The notes: generated from the sequence alone by a model not told the origin. Shown: positions 46,912 to 55,686, counted from the first letter of the stretch. The stretch: DNA of 64,000 nt from Acinetobacter sp. ANC 4169 (GCF_002135355.1 NZ_NEGE01000007.1:1-64000); one strand, 5' to 3'. A program made the numbers and translations.

Positions 46912-47679
46912 ATGAATATTTCTGAAACCGGCCTTCATGATCTGGATCAATCGCAACAGTTTTACCGACAATACGGTGCCAATGCCCTATTACCTGAAAT
47001 TCAGTGGAATGAACTATTTAAGTACAGCAAATTAGATGACACTCATATTCAGGCTTTGGACACTTTGTATCAAAGTGCAGTTCCCCTCGCCTTACAAGTC
47101 TTTGCCGATCTGAATTTCGATGTCTTTAGCCCTGCTGCCTATAAACCGCAAGGCCTAGGATTATTTGAACGACTTGCAGAACAGGAAGACAAACTGGTTC
47201 AATCCCTGCAAACCGAGTCTCTGGATTTAAGCGATAGCGTACGCCATCAAATCTGGAGCATGCTGTTACGCGGCGGTGCAGTGCTGGTGTTTAAGGCCTG
47301 GCTGGGTAAAGTCAAAACCGATGACAATGTTTTAGACACCACCCAGTTTGATGAATTATCCGATCTGCTGTTTATTAAAACCCCACCCTTAGATCTGGCC
47401 AACCATTTGGGTGTTAATCCTCAGGCCAATGAAGATCATATTTTCCTGCTCTATGGCAATGATGTTTATCTGGACCGTTTTAACAGTCTGGAAACCGCAG
47501 CCTTATTTGTCGATCTGGGCGTCTATGATGCTGCATTTTTAAGTTTGCGCGATGACAGCGTGGCTGAATATCTGAAAGAAAAAGCATACGTGTCGCAGGA
47601 ACAGATTGATGATCTACAATGTGCGTTAAATCCATTATTCTGCACCGATCACACCCCTAAACAAAGTTGTGTGGCCTAA
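46912..47679 (+). CDS. Unrecognised 255-aa cytosolic protein
   Basis: Not recognised. A 255-aa acidic, mostly helical protein without signal peptide or membrane segments. Blocks that stand out: FYRQYGANALLPEIQWNELF, IWSMLLRGGAVLVFKAWLG in the middle and IFLLYGNDVYLDRFNSLETAALFVDLGVYDAAFLSL in the second half. The end has two Cys in CALNPLFCTD and one in KQSCVA. A good TAGGAG ribosome binding site and normal codon use support it being real. It stands between the CrbS-like kinase and the convergent CrbR-like regulator, so a link to acetate metabolism is possible but unproven. Confidence 0.75.
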   Translation: MNISETGLHDLDQSQQFYRQYGANALLPEIQWNELFKYSKLDDTHIQALDTLYQSAVPLALQVFADLNFDVFSPAAYKPQGLGLFERLAEQEDKLVQSLQTESLDLSDSVRHQIWSMLLRGGAVLVFKAWLGKVKTDDNVLDTTQFDELSDLLFIKTPPLDLANHLGVNPQANEDHIFLLYGNDVYLDRFNSLETAALFVDLGVYDAAFLSLRDDSVAEYLKEKAYVSQEQIDDLQCALNPLFCTDHTPKQSCVA

Positions 47680-47722
47680 TGTAAAGCACCAAATGCTTTA
47701 ACTTTTAAAATCATTGCTCACA

Positions 47723-47753
47723 AAAAAAGGCACTTTTATCAAGTGCCTTTTTC
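47723..47753. terminator. Bidirectional terminator
   Basis: Stem AAAAAGGCACTT / AAGTGCCTTTTT with loop TTATC. Confidence 0.88.
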
Positions 47754-47775
47754 GTTCAATGCTGTATTCAGCAGA

Positions 47776-48426
47776 TTACATTTTCTTTTCTTCAATATTC
47801 AAAGCGCTAATCGCCAATACTGCCTGAGTACGGTTTTGCACGTTCAGTTTACGGAAAATTGCCGTCACATGTGCCTTAATGGTCGCTTCAGAAACATCCA
47901 GTTCATAAGCAATCTGTTTATTCAGCAGGCCTTCCGCCACCATCATCAAGACACGGAATTGTTGCGGTGTCAGTGACTGAATACGTTCTGCCAGTGCAGT
48001 TTCATCTGCCGCACGCGGATCAAAATTCATGTTGGCAGGTAAATTTGGCGGCAACCAGATTTCCCCTTCCAATACCTGACGGATCGCTTCACCAATATGG
48101 CTCGGATGTGCTGATTTCGGAATATAACCCATCGCACCATGGGCAATCGCACGTTGAATAATCGACACTTCTTCATGCGCAGAAACCACAATAATCGGAA
48201 TCGATGGATATTGTGCACGAACATGCACCAAAGCCGAAAAGCCCGAAGCTCCCGGTAAATTGAGATCCAGTAGAACCAGATCTGGTTCCGGCCCATTATC
48301 TAAGCGTTCATAAAACTCATTTACTGCAGCTGTTTCCTGAATTTGCGCTTGCGGCAAGCTGTAACGAACGGCTTGAATCAAGGCATGACGAAACAGTGGA
48401 TGATCATCAACGATTAAAATATTCAT
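47776..48426 (-). CDS. LuxR-type response regulator, CrbR-like
   Basis: A 216-aa NarL/FixJ-family regulator. The receiver domain (MNILIVDDHPLFRHALIQAV) has phospho-acceptor Asp in LVLLDLNLPGASGFSAL and Lys in GYIPKSAHP. The LuxR HTH is LTPQQFRVLMMVAEGLLNKQIAYELDVSEATIKAHVTAIFRKL. It is the probable partner of the SLC5 hybrid kinase 1.3 kb away, as in CrbS/CrbR and MxtR/ErdR systems where the regulator activates acs. The ATG at 48426 fits the family; an in-frame start at 48453 would add nine residues. Confidence 0.9.
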   Translation of the reverse strand: MNILIVDDHPLFRHALIQAVRYSLPQAQIQETAAVNEFYERLDNGPEPDLVLLDLNLPGASGFSALVHVRAQYPSIPIIVVSAHEEVSIIQRAIAHGAMGYIPKSAHPSHIGEAIRQVLEGEIWLPPNLPANMNFDPRAADETALAERIQSLTPQQFRVLMMVAEGLLNKQIAYELDVSEATIKAHVTAIFRKLNVQNRTQAVLAISALNIEEKKM

Positions 48427-48453
48427 AAGCAGCATGAAAGATCTTGTGCACAT

Positions 48454-48802
48454 TAAGGGCTATTCTAACCACACAAGCGCTATTAAGGATATGCAATCAA
48501 TAACTTTTTTCATCCAATACCATATTATTTTATCAAAAAACTACTTTTTCGAAGGTTTTTCGAAAAATCATCAAACCTAATCATATTTTGGTATAAATTT
48601 TATCGGCCAGCTCAAATTGCTTATTAATAATCAATATAAATATAAAAATCAAAATATTAAAAGAAATAGAAGTACATTTTAATGACATTTTTCTTTATAT
48701 CTTAAAATAAGATAACTTTTCTTTATTTGCTTATTTTACAGAATATGCCTGCTGTTGATTAATAAACACATTCCGAGATTTTATGTTTTAGGTTATTCGA
48801 AA
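48454..48802. other. Divergent AT-rich region between the CrbR-like gene and msuE
   Basis: About 350 bp. Contains the interrupted palindrome TATCTTA-AAA-TAAGATA (48699-48715), about 90 bp before the msuE start. I looked for a sigma-54 site as used by sfn genes in Pseudomonas and found none with correct GG-N10-GC spacing. No coding frame. Confidence 0.5.
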
Positions 48803-49537
48803 ATGTCTATTTTAAATGCGCAAAAACCATTGAATATTGTTGCTGTATCTGGTGGATTAAACAATCCGTCTAAAACCGAAGCGTTGGTACAAGCCATTAT
48901 TGATGAGCTAGCTGAAGCAACCCCAATTCATGTTCACTTTATTAAATTCAGCGAAATCGGTTCTTTACTTGGCGGTGCAATTTACCGTAACCAGTTGCCA
49001 CAACGTGTACAGGATGATTTGGCAGCAGTTGAAGCGGCAGATGCCCTGATTGTCGGCACACCGGTTTACCGTGCCTCATTTACCGGTTTGTTCAAACATT
49101 TCTTTGATTTTGTAGAACAGACTGCACTGGTCGATGTTCCGGTACTGCTTGCCGCATCGGGTGGCAGTGAGCGTCATGCCTTGGTGCTTGAACATCAATT
49201 GCGTCCATTGTTCAGCTTCTTCCAGGCACAAACTTTACCGATTGGTGTCTATGCAACCGACAGAGACTTTACTCCTGAATATACCATTCACAGTGAACTG
49301 CTGCGTGACCGTATTACCCTCGCTGTAGCGCGTGCATTGCCAATCCTTGAATGGGCACCTGCCAAAGGCCAACGTGCTGAAGTGGTAAAAGAGAAATCTC
49401 AGCAAGCCAACCAGAACCTAGGCATCAACAAGCAAATTGAACAGGAAGAAGTGCTTCCTTCTGCTGCAGTACCTAGTCTGGATGCTGCCGAAGCGCGCCT
49501 GCACAGCAAAAAAGCACCGAAGTCACAGGTAGCTTAA
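48803..49537 (+). CDS. msuE: NADPH-dependent FMN reductase, MsuE-like
   Basis: A 244-aa flavodoxin-fold reductase that supplies reduced FMN to sulfonate/sulfone monooxygenases. The phosphate loop AVSGGLNNPSKTEALV, the GTPVYRASFTGLFKHFFDFV block (TPVYRAS is typical of MsuE/SsuE) and LLAASGGSERHALVLEHQLRPLFSFF are present. A C-terminal extension of about 60 residues is Gln/Ala/Lys-rich. The ATG at 48803 matches the family; the frame is open to 48755. Followed 36 bp later by sfnG, so an operon. Confidence 0.88.
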   Translation: MSILNAQKPLNIVAVSGGLNNPSKTEALVQAIIDELAEATPIHVHFIKFSEIGSLLGGAIYRNQLPQRVQDDLAAVEAADALIVGTPVYRASFTGLFKHFFDFVEQTALVDVPVLLAASGGSERHALVLEHQLRPLFSFFQAQTLPIGVYATDRDFTPEYTIHSELLRDRITLAVARALPILEWAPAKGQRAEVVKEKSQQANQNLGINKQIEQEEVLPSAAVPSLDAAEARLHSKKAPKSQVA

Positions 49538-49573
49538 CACGGTTATAAAAATTACATCCTGAGGGTATGCAAA

Positions 49574-50680
49574 ATGTCGCGACAAGATAAAAACATTACA
49601 TTTGCTTATTGGGTACCAAACGTCAGCGGTGGTTTGGTGGTCAGTGATATTGAACAGCGTACAGACTGGAGTTATGACTATAACGTGCGTCTGGCGCAAG
49701 CCGCGGAAAAAAGTGGCTTTGAATATGCTTTAACCCAGATTCGTTTTACTGCCAGTTATAACGCGGAAAACCAGCACGAATCTGTCAGCTTCAGTCATGG
49801 CCTGTTGGCGAAGACTGAAAAACTCAAAGTGATCGCTGCGATTTTACCGGGTCCGTGGAAACCGGCACTTGCTGCAAAGCAATTGGCGACTATTGACCAT
49901 CTGACCAATGGCCGTATTGCCATTAACGTGGTCAGTGGCTGGTTCCGTGGCGAATTTGATGCCATTGGCGAAGAATGGCCGGAACATGACCAGCGTTATG
50001 CACGTTCTGAGGAATTCATTCGCAGCTTAAAAGGTGTCTGGACGCAAGATCATTTCAATTTTGATGGCAAGTTCTATCAGTTCAAGGACTATACCCTGTC
50101 GCCAAAACCGGTGCAAAAACCGCATATTGAAATCTTCCAGGGCGGTAGCTCACGTGCAGCGCGCGATATGGCATCGCGTGTATCGGACTGGTATTTTACC
50201 AACGGCAATACCCCGGAAGAGCTGAAAAAGCAGATTGATGATATCCGTGAAAAAGCCAAAGCCAATAACCATACCGTGAAAATTGGGGTCAATGCCTTTG
50301 TGATTGCCCGTGATACTGAAGAAGAAGCGCAAGCCGTGCTGCAGGAAATTGTGGCCAAGGCCAATGTTCAGGCAGTGAAATCTTTTGGTGATGCTACCCG
50401 TGAAGCCGGTGCTGCAACAGCAGAGGGCGAAGGTAACTGGGCAAAATCGACCTTTGAAGATCTGGTGCAGTACAACGATGGCTTTAAGACCAATTTAATT
50501 GGTACACCGCAGCAAATTGCGAAACGTATAGTTGAACTGAAAGCAGTCGGTGTGGATCTGGTTTTGTCCGGCTTCTTGCATTTTATTGAAGAAGTTGAAT
50601 ATTTTGGACAAAAAGTGTTGCCATTGGTTCGTGAACTGGAAGCGCAACAGCTCGCTGTTGTTACGCCTAAGTCTGCTTAA
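49574..50680 (+). CDS. sfnG: FMNH2-dependent dimethylsulfone monooxygenase SfnG
   Basis: A 368-aa TIM-barrel flavin monooxygenase of the bacterial luciferase/SsuD group. ITFAYWVPNVSGGLVVSDIEQRT at the start and GRIAINVVSGWFRGEFDAIGE in the core identify SfnG. It converts dimethylsulfone to methanesulfinate with FMNH2 from MsuE, part of the use of dimethyl sulfide-derived sulfur. A terminator follows at 50745-50776. No SfnR-type sigma-54 activator gene lies nearby. Confidence 0.92.
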   Translation: MSRQDKNITFAYWVPNVSGGLVVSDIEQRTDWSYDYNVRLAQAAEKSGFEYALTQIRFTASYNAENQHESVSFSHGLLAKTEKLKVIAAILPGPWKPALAAKQLATIDHLTNGRIAINVVSGWFRGEFDAIGEEWPEHDQRYARSEEFIRSLKGVWTQDHFNFDGKFYQFKDYTLSPKPVQKPHIEIFQGGSSRAARDMASRVSDWYFTNGNTPEELKKQIDDIREKAKANNHTVKIGVNAFVIARDTEEEAQAVLQEIVAKANVQAVKSFGDATREAGAATAEGEGNWAKSTFEDLVQYNDGFKTNLIGTPQQIAKRIVELKAVGVDLVLSGFLHFIEEVEYFGQKVLPLVRELEAQQLAVVTPKSA

Positions 50681-50744
50681 TCTCGGTAATCAAACAGACT
50701 GTACATGAACAAAAACAATAATAATCAAATGGCTTCTCCAATTT

Positions 50745-50776
50745 TCCCTCGAGGCTCGGCTTGAGGGATTTTTTTT
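50745..50776 (+). terminator. Terminator of the msuE-sfnG operon
   Basis: Stem TCCCTCGAG / CTTGAGGGA with loop GCTCGG and eight T. Confidence 0.85.
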
Positions 50777-51062
50777 GCTTGTATAGCATAAATTTTGAGC
50801 TCAATAAAAGATAGATAGATTCTTGCCATCCTTTCTAGTCCATCGACTGTATCTATAGCCAGACTTGTTAAAGTTTTTAGCGCTTTCTTTAAGCTAATCT
50901 GCTGCTACTTAATCATGATCAGGATGATGATTCGGATTGATACTTTGTGGCTAAAAAAGCAATAACCAATCGGCAACCAGAAAAAACAAGAACAGCATGG
51001 TGGCTACTTAAACTAACTTTTAAAGTAAGGTGATAGCGGCAAAAAATAAGCTGGAAATAAAG
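50777..51062. other. Intergenic region, nothing recognised
   Basis: About 290 bp between the sfnG terminator and the lipoprotein dehydrogenase gene. It should contain that gene's promoter; no repeat or RNA seen. Confidence 0.5.
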
Positions 51063-52478
51063 ATGTCTGCTCAACTTTTACTGCCCATTGCGGGCTCTGC
51101 CATTGTATTGGCACTCACCGGATGTGCATCACCATCCAAGTCTCCCATTACAGACGGTTATGGTCCCGAGCCGCATCTGCCTGAACCCAAATCAAGTTTG
51201 TTTCCTACAGTCAATATCGCCCCTGCCACGGGCTGGCCTGCGGGTAGCATGCCCACCCCCGCTGCGGGTTTGCAAGTGCAAGCCTTTGCCAAAGAACTTG
51301 AGCATCCGCGTTGGTTATATGTATTGCCGAATGGCGATGTGCTGGTGGCTGAAACTGATGCACCGCCCAAGCCGGATGACAGCAAGGGGATTAAAGGTAA
51401 AATCATGAAACTGCTAATGAAACGTGCCGGGTCATCGCATCCGAGTGCCAACCGTATTAGCTTACTGCGTGATAACAATGGCGATGGCGTGGCTGACCAG
51501 AAAACCGTGTTTCTACAAAACCTAAACTCTCCATTTGGCATGGCGCTGGTTGGCAATATGCTGTACGTGGCCAATACCGACTCGCTCATGCGCTTTCCTT
51601 ACCAACAAGGTGCAACCCGAATTACAGCAAGCGGTAGCAAAGTACTGGATTTACCCGGTGGCCCCCTGAATCACCATTGGACCAAAAACGTGATTGCCAA
51701 TCCTGCGGGCAACAAACTCTATATTACTATCGGTTCAAACAGTAACGTGGCGGAAAATGGTATCGACAAAGAAGCGGGACGCGCACTGATTATGGAATTT
51801 GATATTGCCAGTGGCAAAGCACGGCCATTTGCCGCAGGGCTGCGCAATCCCAATGGCATGGACTGGCAACCGCAAAGTGGCATGCTCTGGACAGTCGTGA
51901 ATGAGCGGGATGAAATTGGCAATGACCTGGTGCCCGATTACCTGACTTCGGTCAAAGACGGTGCTTTTTATGGCTGGCCCTATAGTTATTATGGCCAGCA
52001 TGTAGACACGCGGGTGAAACCACAAAACCCTGAACTGGTCGCACGTGCCATTAAGCCTGACTATGCACTCGGTAGCCATACCGCCTCCTTAGGCTTGGCA
52101 TTTTATACTGCCGAATTAATGCCGCAATACCGTGGTGGTGCGCTGATTGGTCAGCATGGTTCATGGAACCGTAAGCCGTATAGTGGTTATAAAGTGATTT
52201 TTGTGCCATTTCGAAATGGTCAGCCTTCAGGTCTTCCACAAGATGTATTAAGCGGTTTTTTAAATGATCAAGGTGATGCGCGAGGACGGCCTGTTGGGGT
52301 AGCGGTTGATTTTTCAGGGGCAATATTGGTCGCCGATGATGTCGGTAATATGATTTGGCGTGTATCACCTATGGGTGCAATGATTGATCACCGGCCAATC
52401 AATAAAACGATTAGCCCTGCTTCTGCTGGCCCAAAGCCTGTGAGTTCACCACCTGCCGGAGAACAGGCAGCAAAGTAA
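51063..52478 (+). CDS. Lipoprotein, PQQ-type sorbosone/glucose dehydrogenase-like
   Basis: A 471-aa exported lipoprotein: [21 protein letters not shown] has the lipobox LTGC (Cys21). The mature part is a six-bladed propeller of the GSDH/sorbosone dehydrogenase type: [59 protein letters not shown], and [23 protein letters not shown] near the end. It probably oxidises a sugar or aldehyde in the periplasm with PQQ; cofactor and substrate are inferred. The frame is open to a GTG at 51030, but the lipobox spacing favours 51063. Confidence 0.82.
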   Translation: MSAQLLLPIAGSAIVLALTGCASPSKSPITDGYGPEPHLPEPKSSLFPTVNIAPATGWPAGSMPTPAAGLQVQAFAKELEHPRWLYVLPNGDVLVAETDAPPKPDDSKGIKGKIMKLLMKRAGSSHPSANRISLLRDNNGDGVADQKTVFLQNLNSPFGMALVGNMLYVANTDSLMRFPYQQGATRITASGSKVLDLPGGPLNHHWTKNVIANPAGNKLYITIGSNSNVAENGIDKEAGRALIMEFDIASGKARPFAAGLRNPNGMDWQPQSGMLWTVVNERDEIGNDLVPDYLTSVKDGAFYGWPYSYYGQHVDTRVKPQNPELVARAIKPDYALGSHTASLGLAFYTAELMPQYRGGALIGQHGSWNRKPYSGYKVIFVPFRNGQPSGLPQDVLSGFLNDQGDARGRPVGVAVDFSGAILVADDVGNMIWRVSPMGAMIDHRPINKTISPASAGPKPVSSPPAGEQAAK

Positions 52479-52500
52479 TCGTGGCTGAATAAAATAATAT

Positions 52501-52530
52501 AAAAAAGCCCGGCATCCTGCCGGGCTTTTT
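52501..52530. terminator. Strong GC-rich terminator
   Basis: Stem AAAAAAGCCCGGCA / TGCCGGGCTTTTT with loop TCC. Confidence 0.92.
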
Positions 52531-52542
52531 CGTATGGGTTGG

Positions 52543-52761
52543 TTAAGCATGACTCCTGTCTTGCTTCACGATCCTGGTGTATGAACGTTTTATTGTTGTT
52601 TTATGTTCCGGAACTTCCTGTTCCTGTATGACTTCATCATAGGAAAAAAATCTGCCTGCGCCCATCCGCAAAATCCTTAAATTGATGTGCGCCAAAGCGT
52701 ACAGAGCCGGTGAATTTTTATCCCAAGAGTTGTCCTTAGAATTTGTAGATTTTTCTGGCAC
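52543..52761 (-). CDS. Possible small basic protein (72 aa)
   Basis: Weakly supported. A 72-aa basic frame starting at GTG (MPEKSTNSKDNSWDKNSPALY) with FFSYDEVIQEQEVPEHKTTIKR in the second half. No ribosome binding site is visible. The strong terminator beyond its stop works in both directions and gives some support. No family recognised; may be non-coding. Confidence 0.3.
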   Translation of the reverse strand: MPEKSTNSKDNSWDKNSPALYALAHINLRILRMGAGRFFSYDEVIQEQEVPEHKTTIKRSYTRIVKQDRSHA

Positions 52762-53096
52762 AGCGACTATTAAGAAATCAGCAAAACTGCAAAATTAACT
52801 ATTTTTTAATAAAATTATTGGCAAGAGATTTTATGTTAAATAAAACCTAAAACATTACAAAAGCTGTTTGCATATGGGAAAGAAACATCATTCCTAAAAT
52901 TAGAACACCCAATATTATTACTATGAAACGATACAATCGCATTCATTTATTGGATTTAAAAAAATTTTTTATTCGAGCAGATTAAACGTATTTAATAGGA
53001 ATCACAATTAAAGAACAATAATATGTTATTGAATTAATTTATTTTTTATTGAATATGGATGTTTTATAAGAAAAATAAATATATATATTTAAAAAC
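52762..53096. other. AT-rich region upstream of the cold-shock gene
   Basis: Very AT-rich, no coding frame, tRNA or repeat seen. Confidence 0.5.
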
Positions 53097-53124
53097 TTGA
53101 TTATTTCTATTTTTAGTGTATATT
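53097..53124 (+). promoter_or_regulatory. Promoter of the cold-shock gene with long leader
   Basis: TTGATT (53097-53102), 16-bp spacer, TATATT (53119-53124). It gives a 5' leader of about 160 nt before the ATG at 53293, as in csp mRNAs where the leader acts as a temperature-dependent switch. Confidence 0.5.
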
Positions 53125-53292
53125 TAACTTAACTAGAAAAAAGTCTTGTTTCGGTAAATCTTCTTTAAGTATCGCAGTTTTAGTCATAATCCTTCGTTTT
53201 TTTCAGATTTTAAGTCTCATTCTTTATTATTTCAAAGTTATAATCAGTCAATAAAATGACTAAAAAATTATTAAAAATTAGTAGGATATATT

Positions 53293-53508
53293 ATGTCAAA
53301 CTCAAATGTTGTTAAAGGTACTGTAAAGTGGTTCAACGAAACTAAAGGTTTTGGTTTTATTCAACCAGAATCAGGTCCAGACGTTTTTGCTCATTTCAGC
53401 GAAATCGCGAATTCAGGTTTCAAAACCTTATTCGAAGGCCAGCAAGTTGAATTCAGTGTAGCTCAAGGTCAAAAAGGACCGAATGCTGTAAATATTGTTG
53501 CTATCTAA
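53293..53508 (+). CDS. Cold-shock protein, CspA family
   Basis: 71 aa, the normal size for a single OB-fold cold-shock protein. RNP1 is KGFGFIQ and RNP2 is VFAHF; start [14 protein letters not shown]. It binds single-stranded RNA/DNA as an RNA chaperone. Paralogue identity cannot be assigned from the sequence. A terminator follows at 53526-53553, before two small unknown genes. Confidence 0.95.
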   Translation: MSNSNVVKGTVKWFNETKGFGFIQPESGPDVFAHFSEIANSGFKTLFEGQQVEFSVAQGQKGPNAVNIVAI

Positions 53509-53525
53509 GTAATAATAGGCAGTAA

Positions 53526-53554
53526 TAAAAAGCACTCACGAGTGCTTTTTATTA
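53526..53554 (+). terminator. Terminator of the cold-shock gene
   Basis: Stem AAAAAGCACTC / GAGTGCTTTTT with loop AC. Confidence 0.8.
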
Positions 53555-53606
53555 CTTTAAAATTTGTTTTCCAAATTGTAAAAATCTCTAAAAAATAGGA
53601 TATAAG

Positions 53607-53834
53607 TTGTTAAGAACAAATGATTTAATTGCAAAATCTAAAAATGGTACTGAAATTATTGTTTCATTAATTCCCCTCAATAAAATGCAAAATACACGTC
53701 AAGGTTTAAAAAGAGTCGAAGTGGGTAAAAGAGTTCTTCTTTCATCTGGAATCGAGGTTGATTTAAATTTGGATGGCCGTACATTTTACACTTCTCTAAA
53801 TCAGTTATTTAAATTAAACCATAAAGTTGTTTAG
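53607..53834 (+). CDS. Unknown microprotein with TTG start (75 aa)
   Basis: Starts at TTG 53607, preceded by ATAGGATATAAG, a plausible ribosome binding site at 8 bases. The protein is basic: LRTNDLIAKSKNGTEIIVSLIP, then KRVEVGKRVLLSSGIEVDLN and RTFYTSLNQLFKLNHK. It looks like a small beta-rich domain. No family recognised. It lies 98 bp after csp, past its terminator. Confidence 0.55.
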   Translation: MLRTNDLIAKSKNGTEIIVSLIPLNKMQNTRQGLKRVEVGKRVLLSSGIEVDLNLDGRTFYTSLNQLFKLNHKVV

Positions 53835-53902
53835 ATATAAAATTATAAAAATCAATAATTTAGGTTGATTTTTCCCACTACAATTTTATTAAAGGTATAT
53901 AT

Positions 53903-54100
53903 ATGTTTAAACAGAGTCTCAGCGTGAAAGATCAGTTTGGGGTTAAACACTCTATTCAAGCAACAGTGGATCATCAGTTTGCCAATACGCAATCTCATTC
54001 GAATATAAAACATATCACCGTTGATGGTGAAGATATTCGACCTAGTTTTGAAATGCTTTTTCAAAGTACTTTAAGTGGAAAAATTTTTAAAATTATATAA
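53903..54100 (+). CDS. Unknown microprotein (65 aa)
   Basis: ATG 53903 with AAAGG about 8 bases upstream. MFKQSLSVKDQFGVKHSIQA, then HITVDGEDIRPSFEMLFQS. The order of a hydrophobic strand, a D-G turn and an F..LF helix resembles the C-terminal half of the preceding microprotein (EVDLNLDGRTFYTSLNQLFK), so the two may be distant paralogues. Function unknown. Confidence 0.5.
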   Translation: MFKQSLSVKDQFGVKHSIQATVDHQFANTQSHSNIKHITVDGEDIRPSFEMLFQSTLSGKIFKII

Positions 54101-54436
54101 ATAATAATTTGTGTTAGATCATTCCTTGTTAGCCAAAGATAACCTAGATTCAATTTTAGAAAGTAAAAAACTAGCATCTCATTGGAACTAAACCTTTATT
54201 TGTATGTATCAAAGTACCTGCTGGAAAGCCTGTACTTATTTTATGATGTAAGGTGATTAACTTCTCTTTTATCTGTTTATATTTTTAATTTGACGATTAG
54301 ACAATTGTTCTAAAATTAACATCATACACTTTATATGAAATTCAAAATTATTTTTATGAATCATAAATTTAATTAACAATAAAAACCTCATTCTTATAAA
54401 TGAGACTTTTATAAAATGATTTTCACGTTCCACATT
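54101..54436. other. AT-rich intergenic region
   Basis: No coding frame or RNA gene recognised in this stretch of about 335 bp. Confidence 0.5.
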
Positions 54437-54470
54437 TTTTCTTTATGTCTAGATCTAGACATAAAGAAAA
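54437..54470. repeat. Perfect 34-bp palindrome
   Basis: Left half TTTTCTTTATGTCTAGA (54437-54453) and right half TCTAGACATAAAGAAAA (54454-54470) are exact reverse complements with no spacer. It abuts the terminator of the next gene and could form a cruciform or bind a dimeric protein. Confidence 0.8.
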
Positions 54471-54493
54471 GCCTCCTAATAGGAGGCTTTTTT
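54467..54493. terminator. Terminator of the flavin monooxygenase gene
   Basis: Stem AAAAGCCTCCTA / TAGGAGGCTTTT with a T tract on the plus strand and an A-rich left flank, so it probably works both ways. Confidence 0.8.
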
Positions 54494-54504
54494 GAATATT
54501 CAGA

Positions 54505-55686
54505 TTAGGAATAAAAACTCGGATCAGGCACTTTAGCCGTTAACACCCACTCCCCAATTTCCTGATATTTATAATCAATCGGATCATGCAACGTCTGGGT
54601 ACGGACATTGCGCCAGAAACGGTCTAAGTTTAATTTGGCTGTGGTGGCACGCGCACCCATCACCTGGAAAATATTTTGCGTCACAAATAGCGAAGTATTG
54701 GTCGCTGCGATTTTGGCAGTGGCAATTGAAATGCTCACTTCACCGCGTTGCTCGGCTGTTAAATCCTCGCCAATCTCCCAGGCTTTCTGTAGTGTCTCTA
54801 CCGCCTTATTTGCCAGTAAACGCACCCCTTCCAGCTGTACATAAAACTCGGCAAAGTGTTTTTGCGTAAACGGATCATTGACGGCATTTTCAGCCAAAGA
54901 TTTGGACCAGGCTTTTTGGCTCTGTACGGTTTGTCTGGCAGTTTCAAAAGCACCTTCGGCTACCCCTAAAAACAGGTGTACAAAAATCAGTTGCGCAATC
55001 AGCGGACGTAAACTCGAATATGGCGTACTGAGTGGTCCTGGATTGAGCAATAACTCATCTTTCTGAATTTTGACCTGCTCAAAATGACTGGTGCCGCTGT
55101 CGGTTTGGCGTTGTCCCATATTGTTCCAGTCGCCTAAAAAACTCACCCCTTCACGTGCGGTCGGAATCACCCCTATCAGCAATTTGCCTTCATCGTTATA
55201 GCCCGAACATATCAAGATGTCGGAATCCCTCGAACCTGAACAAAAGCTTTTATCGCCATGAAACACATATTCGGTTTCCGAAATTTTTGTCGCTGTAGTT
55301 CGACGGTCTAATGGATTTAAGGTATTGCCCCAAAACAGGTTATCAGAAGCTGTTTGTTCAAACCATTTGCCATATTGTTCAGGCTGTGAAAACAGTTGCA
55401 CCGTTGCAATCAGTAAATGGTGAAAACCATAAACATGTGCAACTGAACTATCGACCTGAGCAATGGTTCGAATGGTTTGAAAAACCGTTTTCCAGTCTGC
55501 GCCTTGACCTCCATATTGGGTTGGAATGGAAAGTCCCAGTAAACCACTTTGACGAATCAAATCACGTTCAAATTTAGGGTTTCCACCTTGCTTGTCGCGT
55601 TCTGCGGCAGTGGTTGCAAACTGTTTCGCCAGTTGTTGAGCAATCTGTAATGGATTTGAATTTAAAAGCGGGGATGAGGCATTCAT
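54505..55686 (-). CDS. Acyl-CoA dehydrogenase-fold flavin enzyme (DszC/SfnB-like)
   Basis: A 393-aa protein with the three-part acyl-CoA dehydrogenase fold: a helical N-terminal domain (LIRQSGLLGLSIPTQYGGQGADW), a beta domain with DRRTTATKISETEYVFHGDKSFCSGS, and a C-terminal bundle (VMGARATTAKLNLDRFWRNVRTQTLHDP). The catalytic Glu of true acyl-CoA dehydrogenases is not evident and the HDP end is typical of DszC/SfnB-type monooxygenases for sulfur compounds. The nearby msuE-sfnG operon supports a sulfur-scavenging role. Substrate inferred. Confidence 0.82.
   Translation of the reverse strand: MNASSPLLNSNPLQIAQQLAKQFATTAAERDKQGGNPKFERDLIRQSGLLGLSIPTQYGGQGADWKTVFQTIRTIAQVDSSVAHVYGFHHLLIATVQLFSQPEQYGKWFEQTASDNLFWGNTLNPLDRRTTATKISETEYVFHGDKSFCSGSRDSDILICSGYNDEGKLLIGVIPTAREGVSFLGDWNNMGQRQTDSGTSHFEQVKIQKDELLLNPGPLSTPYSSLRPLIAQLIFVHLFLGVAEGAFETARQTVQSQKAWSKSLAENAVNDPFTQKHFAEFYVQLEGVRLLANKAVETLQKAWEIGEDLTAEQRGEVSISIATAKIAATNTSLFVTQNIFQVMGARATTAKLNLDRFWRNVRTQTLHDPIDYKYQEIGEWVLTAKVPDPSFYS

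Noticed and set aside
48454-48802. Sigma-54 promoter for msuE-sfnG
   Set aside because: GG and GC pairs near 48603-48620 have 12 or 14 bases between them instead of 10.
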